7,278 nucleotides of DNA. Origin: an uncultured Oscillospiraceae bacterium. GTDB lineage: Bacteria > Bacillota > Clostridia > Oscillospirales > Acutalibacteraceae. Position numbers and translations under genes: made by a program. The stretch covers positions 1 through 7,278 of the forward strand of contig USIA01000095.1 of the NCBI GenBank assembly GCA_900554535.1, in the 5' to 3' direction. How positions within the stretch are numbered: the first letter of the stretch is position 1; each line of letters starts with the position of its first letter. This document shows, one piece after another, positions 1 through 4,615 of this stretch. The notes below the pieces were generated by a model. The model saw only the letters and a program-made list of their open reading frames with translations, was not told where the DNA came from and ran no database searches.

Positions 1-1
1 C

Positions 2-199
2 CTGTACCCGCTGCCGCCGGCCAAACACATTTTCACCCATGTGGAGTGGCGCATGAATGGCTGGCGCGTGCAGCTCGCACCGGGAAAAAGCGGGGCGCTG
101 ACGTGGGCCACGCGAGCGGAGCTGCAGGACAAGTACCCACTGCCCAGTGCTTTCCGTCCCTTTTTGCAGGAATGGACAAATCGGAATCATGAAAAATAA
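2..199 (+). CDS. mutY: MutY, A/G-specific adenine DNA glycosylase (C-terminal end, 5' truncated by window)
   Basis: This is an open frame running in from the left edge to a TAA at 197-199, giving the last 65 residues of a longer protein. The translation contains AKHIFTHVEWRMNGWRV followed later by KYPLPSAFRPFLQ. These match the C-terminal NUDIX-like, 8-oxoguanine-recognition domain of MutY, where the KHxFTHxEW block and the final (Y)xLPSAFxxF/Y block are hallmarks. MutY removes adenine mispaired with 8-oxoguanine in base excision repair. The catalytic helix-hairpin-helix domain and the iron-sulfur cluster cysteines lie upstream of the window and cannot be checked. The gene ends 33 bases before the start of the NYN gene, on the same strand and with no terminator between, so co-transcription is possible. 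Identification rests on the motif pattern only. Confidence 0.85.
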   Translation: MYPLPPAKHIFTHVEWRMNGWRVQLAPGKSGALTWATRAELQDKYPLPSAFRPFLQEWTNRNHEK

Positions 200-214
200 T
201 ATACAATTTGTATA
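200..214. promoter_or_regulatory. 15-bp palindrome TATACAATTTGTATA, candidate operator/promoter upstream of the NYN gene
   Basis: The sequence TATACAA-T-TTGTATA is a perfect 7-1-7 inverted repeat starting one base after the mutY stop codon and ending six bases before the AGGAGG ribosome binding site of the NYN gene. A TATAAT hexamer (211-216) overlaps its right arm, and TACAAT (202-207) sits within it. A TGGACA (173-178), 18 bases upstream of TAATAT at 197-202, could act as a -35. The TATAAT itself would place the transcript start on the ribosome binding site, so TAATAT is the better -10. The palindrome is seen directly. A regulatory role is inference, because AT-rich sequence yields such palindromes readily. 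Confidence 0.3.
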
Positions 215-232
215 ATCAAAAGGAGGATGCCT

Positions 233-997
233 ATGCCAGAGGAAAAGCGGTTTGCCGTGCTGATCGATGCGGACAATGTGTCCGGCAAATACGTCAAGTA
301 TATTCTCGACGAGATCAGCAATGAGGGCGTGGCCACCTATAAACGAATTTACGGCGACTGGACAAAGCCAACGCTCGCTTCCTGGAAGAACGTACTGCTG
401 GACAATTCCATCACGCCCATCCAGCAGTATGGCTATACGACCGGCAAGAGTGCGACGGACTCGGCCATGATCATCGACGCGATGGACATTCTTTATACCG
501 GTCATGTCGAGGGTTTTTGTCTGGTGTCGAGCGACAGCGATTTCACCCGGTTGGCTTCGCGCCTGCGCGAAGGCGGCATGACGGTTGTCGGGATGGGCGA
601 GAAAAAGACGCCCAGCGCCTTTATTGCGGCGTGCAACAAGTTTCGTTATCTGGAGGTGCTCGCGCAGCAGGCTCAGGAGAATGAAAAGGCGGATGACGAG
701 CCGCCCGCTGAGCCGGAGATGAAGCCCCCTGCTGCCATTGTCAATACCATTCTGAATATGGTGCGGGATAATGCAGATGAGAATGGCCGGCTGCCCATCA
801 GCGACGTGGGGAATATGCTGGCACGCCGCTATCCGGATTTCGACGTGCGCAACTATGGCTTCAAAAAGCTCAGCCTCTTTATCAAGTCGCTGAATATGTT
901 TGAAGTGGTCAGCGAGCCGACCGAAGACGGCCGCAACCGCAATTTTTATGTACTGGAAAAGCCCCAGCACCGCCGCCGTCCTCGAATTTACGTATGA
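233..997 (+). CDS. NYN (LabA/DUF88-type PIN-like) domain protein with C-terminal OST-HTH/LOTUS domain; putative RNase
   Basis: The protein has 254 residues with two domains. Residues 6-143 form a NYN/PIN-like nuclease fold. FAVLIDADN gives acidic residues D12 and D14, the KSATDSAMIIDAMD segment gives D76 and D82, and LVSSDSDFTRLA gives D101 and D103; this is the usual acidic metal-binding set. An acidic, Pro/Glu-rich linker (about 147-165) leads to residues 166-246, an OST-HTH/LOTUS winged helix (GRLPISDVGNMLARRYPDFD, then the YGFKKLSLFIKSL block), a module that binds RNA in other proteins. The expected role is a cytoplasmic metal-dependent endoribonuclease targeting structured RNA; the substrate is unknown. 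AGGAGG at 221-226 abuts the ATG at 227 but is six bases from the ATG at 233, so 233 is the better start. About 120 bases without an obvious terminator follow. The architecture is known in bacteria but poorly characterised. Confidence 0.85.
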   Translation: MPEEKRFAVLIDADNVSGKYVKYILDEISNEGVATYKRIYGDWTKPTLASWKNVLLDNSITPIQQYGYTTGKSATDSAMIIDAMDILYTGHVEGFCLVSSDSDFTRLASRLREGGMTVVGMGEKKTPSAFIAACNKFRYLEVLAQQAQENEKADDEPPAEPEMKPPAAIVNTILNMVRDNADENGRLPISDVGNMLARRYPDFDVRNYGFKKLSLFIKSLNMFEVVSEPTEDGRNRNFYVLEKPQHRRRPRIYV

Positions 998-1119
998 TTT
1001 CATAAATCAAAAAAAGGCCCGTGAGCAGGAGCCATCCGCGAAAGAACAGGCATCGAGGCGTTCCTCATCAACGGACGTCGTTAATCTTCCGCTGTGTGTA
1101 GAGAGGAGTGATCATATTT

Positions 1120-1374
1120 ATGTCTGATCCGAACCGTTATCGAGAACCTCCCCGGCGTCGCAGGCAGTCGCGGCGCGAAAGACGCCGGAACTTGATCATT
1201 CGCCGCATTCTGATTGTCGCGGTTGGCGTCTTGCTGGTGGTCGCCATCATCGGGGTGATTTGGGGCATCGTCCACCTTGTGGGGGCGGGAGGCGAAAGTT
1301 CGTCCGCCTCGGCAGTCAGCAGTATGCCTGTGTCATCGATTGCTTCCCAGAGCTTGCCGGTAAAGACAGGATGA
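1120..1374 (+). CDS. Small Arg-rich single-pass membrane protein, unknown function (possibly truncated)
   Basis: This is an 84-residue protein. Residues 6-29 are strongly basic (RRRRQSRRERRR), residues 30-54 are one hydrophobic helix (ILIVAVGVLLVVAIIGVIWG then IVHLV), and residues 55-84 are a Ser/Ala/Gly-rich tail. Positive-inside rules predict a cytoplasmic N-terminus and an exported tail. The ATG at 1120 follows AGGAG (1104-1108) by 11 bases. The in-frame GTG at 1108 overlaps that site and is less likely. The pattern of basic head, helix and low-complexity Ser-rich spacer is how many Firmicute cell-wall or exported proteins begin before a folded domain. None follows here, so the gene could be the stump of a longer one; the same frame is open for 87 more codons after the TGA. 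I do not recognise a family. The next plus-strand terminator is at 1765-1800. Confidence 0.55.
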   Translation: MSDPNRYREPPRRRRQSRRERRRNLIIRRILIVAVGVLLVVAIIGVIWGIVHLVGAGGESSSASAVSSMPVSSIASQSLPVKTG

Positions 1375-1755
1375 GTGTGTCAAGGACAGCCTCAACCTTC
1401 AGTTCTGGACGAAAATCGGCAGAATTTTGCGAATACGTTTTGGCTTACCTCTGCAGCTAGCAGTGGAATGATTCCAACTTCAAACAAAGGTAAAAATTCA
1501 CAGAAAAGCACCGGACAGTACAGCGTGATAGGTGCCCTCCTTCTGAAACTGAGATCGATTGCATGGCTTCTCATCGCGGGAACTTATCAGAATTGCCCGG
1601 TGCTTTTTGCGTTTGCAGTCGTCTGCGAGAGAGTTTGAAGAATTTTGTAAAAGAACAATAGACAAATGCAAGAGGCTGCCGTTGCAGGCCACATCCCGTG
1701 ACAGCAGTGTTGATCTCGCTTTTTGTTGCAGCTATCGGGATAGCTACTCTTATCC
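1375..1755. other. 380-bp region without a convincing gene
   Basis: Several frames are open here for 60-98 codons (1375-1638 and 1559-1855 on plus, others on minus). None has a good ribosome binding site, a recognisable domain or a family-like composition, and they overlap each other. The region holds a nested inverted repeat (1504-1607), a short palindrome AGCTATC-GG-GATAGCT (1730-1745), and a 38-codon hydrophobic frame starting at GTG 1698. It lies where GC-rich flanking DNA gives way to the more AT-rich lysR/chr block, so it may be a decayed junction or the 3' part of a broken gene. It could also be the non-coding part of a plus-strand transcript that ends at the hairpin at 1765-1800. Confidence 0.5.
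1504..1607 (+). ncRNA. Candidate structured RNA element (nested inverted repeats), family not recognised
   Basis: An 11-base arm AAAAGCACCGG (1504-1514) is perfectly complementary to CCGGTGCTTTT (1597-1607). Nested inside are TTCTGA (1541-1546) with TCAGAA (1587-1592) and TGAGA (1550-1554) with TCTCA (1569-1573), giving a three-tier stem with internal loops. GGTGC (1531-1535) could instead pair with GCACC (1508-1512), which would compete with the outer stem. The right arm runs into T-rich sequence (CTTTTTGCGTTT). I see no SRP, tmRNA, T-box, lysine or other riboswitch signature. The strand is assigned from the downstream plus-strand terminator and the T-tract. The pairings are seen directly; that it is an RNA gene or leader is inference. 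The short inner stems could arise by chance, whereas the 11-bp outer stem is the stronger part. Confidence 0.25.
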
Positions 1756-2658
1756 TCATATACGTGGCAGGGAAGTTTCATTTTCCCTGCCATATTTTTT
1801 ACACAAAGCGATAAATGAAGTCATATTCGGGGTCAGATATTTGCTTTTATGGTAAATCACATTTAGATCCCGGTGCAATGGCTGTTGTAATGGGAGCATT
1901 TTCACGACCTTTTCCCGAATATCCCGTTCAACTAAAAGGTAAGGCAGAACAGCAACCCCTAATTCTTCCGACACCCCTTTGACAATTGCCTGTGTACTGG
2001 AGCTTTCCCATATGGGATGGATAGATATCTGTAGGAGCGAAAAACAGGCTTCCAGAATTTCGCGTCCTGCGCTTCCTTTTTCCCGCATCAAAAATGGATA
2101 GTTCGCTAACTGTGCCAAAGATACGGACTCTTTTTCAGCCAAAGGATGGTTGTAAGAAACAATCGCGCACAGTGAATCCCGCATGAAAGGAATCGAGAGA
2201 ATATCCGACTGCTCCGGCTGTGTTTCGATTAATCCAATATCAATCGTATTGTCTAGGATGTGTTGCTCTATATCACTGGACTTATTAATGACGGCTTTGA
2301 TTTTGAGCCCTGGAAGTTGACTTTGAAATTTCCTGATTAATACCGGTAGAATATGGGTTCCGACGGTAATGCTCGTTCCAATACGAATTGTCCCTATAAT
2401 ATCCCAGTTTTTGATTCTTTTCTCCATATCCTCGAACAACGATACAATATGCAAGGCATATCCGTAAAATTCTTTTCCACCTTCCGTGGGATAGATGTGT
2501 CTACCAATCCGCTCAAACAGCCGGATCCCATAGTATTCTTCTAGTTCTTTTACAGCAAAACTGACAGACGGCTGCGCAAGGTGCAGTTCCTCCGCAGCGC
2601 GTGTGATGTTGCTGTGCCGGTATACCGCCACAAAAATTTTCATATGCCGCAGTGTCAT
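1756..2658 (-). CDS. LysR-family transcriptional regulator, divergent from the chr operon
   Basis: At 300 residues this is the normal LysR length. Residues 1-60 are the winged helix-turn-helix: MTLRHMKIFVAV opens it, NITRAAEELHLAQPSVSFAV (17-36) is the helix-turn-helix, and KELEEYYGIRLFER (37-50) the wing. Residues from about 90 to 295 form the periplasmic-binding-protein-like effector domain (IGTSITVGTHILPVL opens it). The ATG at 2656-2658 has AGGAG ten bases upstream (2669-2673, read on minus). The gene is transcribed away from the chr operon, with about 107 bases between the two starts. This is the usual arrangement for a LysR protein that controls its divergent neighbour and itself, so the chr operon is the inferred target. 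The effector is unknown; chromate or an anion is a guess from context. The 3' end overlaps a plus-strand terminator. Base composition is AT-richer than the flanking housekeeping genes. Confidence 0.93.
   Translation of the reverse strand: MTLRHMKIFVAVYRHSNITRAAEELHLAQPSVSFAVKELEEYYGIRLFERIGRHIYPTEGGKEFYGYALHIVSLFEDMEKRIKNWDIIGTIRIGTSITVGTHILPVLIRKFQSQLPGLKIKAVINKSSDIEQHILDNTIDIGLIETQPEQSDILSIPFMRDSLCAIVSYNHPLAEKESVSLAQLANYPFLMREKGSAGREILEACFSLLQISIHPIWESSSTQAIVKGVSEELGVAVLPYLLVERDIREKVVKMLPLQQPLHRDLNVIYHKSKYLTPNMTSFIALCKKYGRENETSLPRI
1765..1800 (+). terminator. Intrinsic terminator (plus strand), lying inside the 3' end of the lysR coding sequence
   Basis: TGGCAGGGAA (1765-1774) pairs perfectly with TTCCCTGCCA (1783-1792) around an 8-base loop, and is followed by TATTTTTT. 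The T-run lies on the plus-strand side only, so it should stop transcripts coming from the small-membrane-protein/1375-1755 side. Read on the minus strand, the same hairpin encodes the last ten or so residues of the LysR protein (GRENETSLPRI). It therefore separates two converging transcription units while being coding for one of them. Confidence 0.7.
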
Positions 2659-2686
2659 ACTGTAGTCTCTCCTATATATAAGAAAT

Positions 2687-2712
2687 CTATTATTATTTCA
2701 ATAGAATAATAG
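2687..2712. promoter_or_regulatory. Candidate LysR operator in the divergent lysR/chr intergenic region
   Basis: CTATTATT (2687-2694) and AATAATAG (2705-2712) are perfect inverted repeats separated by ten bases, centred between the two divergent start codons. LysR-type regulators bind interrupted dyads of this kind (T-N11-A class) between divergent genes. A TATACT at 2739-2744 could be a -10 for the chr operon with only a weak -35 (around TTTCCG 2716-2721), as expected of an activated promoter. It would, however, leave a very short leader before the AGAGGAGG ribosome binding site (2751-2758). The dyad is seen; binding is inference. Confidence 0.45.
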
Positions 2713-2765
2713 TATTTTCCGAATCAGTCAAGAAGAAATATACTAAAGCCAGAGGAGGCAATGAC

Positions 2766-3332
2766 ATGATGAATCGAAAAAAAGTCCTACGAAAAGTCTT
2801 TATTTCTACCCTGTATCTGAGTGCTTTTACCTTTGGCGGAGGGTACGTAATTGTAACGTTGATGAAAAAGAAGTTTGTAGATGAATACCATTGGATTGAA
2901 GAAGATGAGATGCTCGATCTAATCGCAATTGCCCAGTCATCCCCGGGGGCCATTGCCGTAAATGGCGCAATTGTAGTTGGTTATAAGCTGGCAGGCATGT
3001 TGGGAGCAATTGTCTCTATCGTAGCCACTATCATTCCACCGTTTATCATTATCTCATTGATTTCTATTTTCTATAATGCATTCCGCAGCAATTTTATTGT
3101 CAGTCAGATCTTGGAGGGCATGCAGGCGGGCGTGGGGGCTGTAATCGCGTCAGTGGTCTATGAAATGGCTTCCGACGTTGTGAAAGGGAAAAGTGCAATG
3201 TCGATCGGAATCATGATTGCCGCATTTGTGGCAACCTGTTTCTTTGGTGTGAATGTGATTTATGTTGTTATTATCTGCATCTTGATCGGCATTGTCCGGA
3301 CTTTCCTGCATAAACGGAGGACTGCAAGATGA
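2766..3332 (+). CDS. chrA: Short-chain CHR-family chromate transporter, first subunit
   Basis: This 188-residue membrane protein consists of a single CHR domain, half the size of classical ChrA. Family signatures are FGGGY at 23-27 and AQSSPGAIAVN at 56-66. Several hydrophobic helices follow (for example LAGMLGAIVSIVATIIPPFI and MSIGIMIAAFVATCFFGVNV), with a basic C-terminal tail. Short CHR proteins normally occur as adjacent paralogous pairs that work together in chromate efflux, and here the partner begins within the stop codon (ATGA at 3329-3332). The AGAGGAGG at 2751-2758 is seven bases from the ATG at 2766; the ATG at 2761 leads at once to a stop. Expression is probably controlled by the divergent LysR protein. 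Chromate is the named family substrate, but substrate specificity cannot be read from sequence and other oxyanions are possible. Confidence 0.92.
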   Translation: MMNRKKVLRKVFISTLYLSAFTFGGGYVIVTLMKKKFVDEYHWIEEDEMLDLIAIAQSSPGAIAVNGAIVVGYKLAGMLGAIVSIVATIIPPFIIISLISIFYNAFRSNFIVSQILEGMQAGVGAVIASVVYEMASDVVKGKSAMSIGIMIAAFVATCFFGVNVIYVVIICILIGIVRTFLHKRRTAR

Positions 3333-3892
3333 TTTATCTACAGCTATTTTTGAGCTTCCTTCAGATCGGCCTGTTCAGTTTTGGCGGGGGTTATGCAGCC
3401 ATGCCGTTGATTCAGGGACAGATCGTGACAACGCACGGCTGGCTCAGTATGAGCGAATTCACGGACCTGATTACGATTTCCCAGATGACCCCCGGACCGA
3501 TTGCCATTAATTCAGCGACTTTTGTGGGGATAAAAATCGCGGGGATCTTCGGCGCTGTTGTGGCAACCGTCGGATGTATCCTGCCGTCCTGTGTCATCGT
3601 CACATTAATTGCAAAGCTCTATTTGAAATACCGGAATATGGATGTTCTGCAAAGCGTTCTGAATTCTTTGCGGCCGGCAGTAGTTGCCATGATCGCATCC
3701 GCAGGGATTTCCATTCTGATTACCGCATTTTGGGGCAGCGATACAGCGATCACATTGGGCGGCACAAGCTGGAGTATGGTAATTATTTTCATCATTTGTT
3801 TCACGTTGCTGCAAAAAGGTAAGCTGAATCCAATTTTGGTTATGGCTTTAGCCGGTGTCATGAAATTGGCGGTTTCCTGGATGGGAGGGTGA
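3329..3892 (+). CDS. chrA: Short-chain CHR-family chromate transporter, second subunit
   Basis: This 187-residue integral membrane protein is paralogous to the preceding one. It has FSFGGGYAAMPLIQ (16-29) and QMTPGPIAIN (52-61) at matching positions, and then hydrophobic helices including IFGAVVATVGCILPSCVIV and WSMVIIFIICFTLLQ. Its start overlaps the previous stop by four bases (ATGA), and CGGAGG (3315-3320) sits eight bases upstream, so the two subunits are translationally coupled. Paired half-size CHR proteins are thought to lie in opposite membrane orientations and to form the functional heteromer. This copy ends without a basic C-terminal tail, unlike the first, which fits opposite topology, though that is inference. 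It uses more GC-rich codons than the first copy. The Tubby-like gene starts three bases after its stop. Confidence 0.92.
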   Translation: MIYLQLFLSFLQIGLFSFGGGYAAMPLIQGQIVTTHGWLSMSEFTDLITISQMTPGPIAINSATFVGIKIAGIFGAVVATVGCILPSCVIVTLIAKLYLKYRNMDVLQSVLNSLRPAVVAMIASAGISILITAFWGSDTAITLGGTSWSMVIIFIICFTLLQKGKLNPILVMALAGVMKLAVSWMGG

Positions 3893-3895
3893 AAA

Positions 3896-4393
3896 ATGCG
3901 ACTGTTTGTTAAACCATTTATTCATACATACAGTTTTTATGATGAAAAAGAGACACTTATCGGGAAAGTGAAAAAAAGAATACAAAACGGTGCAGAACTA
4001 GAGATTCTGAATTCCCAGGAGAAGAACGCCGGCTTTGTGCGAAAGAACGGTGAGACGCTGTTTGTAAAAAACGCTTTTGGAGCTACTTTTTCATGTCATT
4101 TTCTTTACAAAACGGATGCGAAAGGGAACCGGGTGCAGAAAAGCTTTGTAAGGCCGCCCATGGCGGAGAAAATAGAAGTGCATACAGAATGGGGACCTCT
4201 TACAATCCGACAGACGCCCGATAGGGTTTTTGATATTTTTCTGGCGCAAAAAAGCATCGGTAAAATAAAAAATATGTTGGGAATCAAAAAGGAAATTCAG
4301 ATATTCTCTGGGGAAATCCCCTTGGAATTTTATATGGTTCTTTTTTCTATCTGTCTCTTTATGATCCATGACGATGATATAATGATTGTCTGA
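3896..4393 (+). CDS. Tubby/LURP-one-like beta-barrel domain protein, third gene of the chr operon
   Basis: This is a 165-residue protein, mostly alternating beta-type sequence without a signal peptide. The opening (LFVKPFIHTYSFYDEKETLIGKV), a central TEWGPLTIRQTPDRVFDIFL block and an ending of a short hydrophobic helix followed by a DDD stretch (FYMVLFSICLFMIHDDDIMI) resemble the Tubby C-terminal-like/LURP-one family. Members have a 12-stranded barrel around a central hydrophobic C-terminal helix and are close to phospholipid scramblases in fold. This assignment is by pattern and is not certain. The ATG is three bases after the chr stop, with GGGAGGG (3883-3889) six bases upstream, so it is the third cistron of the operon. 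A membrane-lipid or accessory role beside the transporter is possible, but nothing in the sequence proves it. GC content is low (18 of 60 bases in 4261-4320). A terminator follows at 4425. Confidence 0.75.
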   Translation: MRLFVKPFIHTYSFYDEKETLIGKVKKRIQNGAELEILNSQEKNAGFVRKNGETLFVKNAFGATFSCHFLYKTDAKGNRVQKSFVRPPMAEKIEVHTEWGPLTIRQTPDRVFDIFLAQKSIGKIKNMLGIKKEIQIFSGEIPLEFYMVLFSICLFMIHDDDIMIV

Positions 4394-4424
4394 CTCAAAT
4401 CTTTACACGAAAGAGCTGCAATTT

Positions 4425-4464
4425 GGCTGCCGCCGTGGGGAACATCCTACAGCGGCAGCCTTTT
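4425..4464 (+). terminator. Intrinsic terminator of the chr operon
   Basis: GGCTGCCGC (4425-4433) is perfectly complementary to GCGGCAGCC (4452-4460), with an 18-base loop and a TTTT tail (4461-4464). It begins 31 bases after the stop of the Tubby-like gene and precedes the lysA promoter, so it isolates lysA from the chr transcript. The T-run is short, so termination may be partial. Confidence 0.7.
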
Positions 4465-4521
4465 CGGCCAGCCAGAAATGCCGCACGAAGGGTGAATCCC
4501 ATAAAAATTGGTCAGTTTTGC

Positions 4522-4550
4522 TTTACAAATGCCGGATCGTGCGCTATGCT
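4522..4550 (+). promoter_or_regulatory. Sigma-A-type promoter of lysA
   Basis: TTTACA (4522-4527) and TATGCT (4545-4550) are separated by exactly 17 bases, with five and four of six matches to the vegetative consensus. The transcript would start near 4557, giving a leader of about 60 bases before the lysA start. That is too short for a lysine riboswitch, and none of its conserved elements is seen. Confidence 0.6.
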
Positions 4551-4615
4551 AAAATAGACATAATTAAAATTTCAATCCGCTTGGCCGGGTGAATCTGGAA
4601 ATATGGAGGTTCGTT

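Noticed and set aside
1559..1855. 98-codon plus-strand frame running across the lysR 3' end
   Set aside because: No ribosome binding site, no domain, and it crosses the terminator hairpin and antisense lysR; likely chance.
4386..4592. 68-codon frame between the Tubby-like gene and lysA
   Set aside because: It spans the chr-operon terminator and the lysA promoter, with no ribosome binding site or recognisable protein features.
4589..4615. Upstream GTG start for lysA
   Set aside because: The nine extra residues are not family-like, and the GGAGG at 4605-4609 is correctly spaced only for the ATG at 4616.
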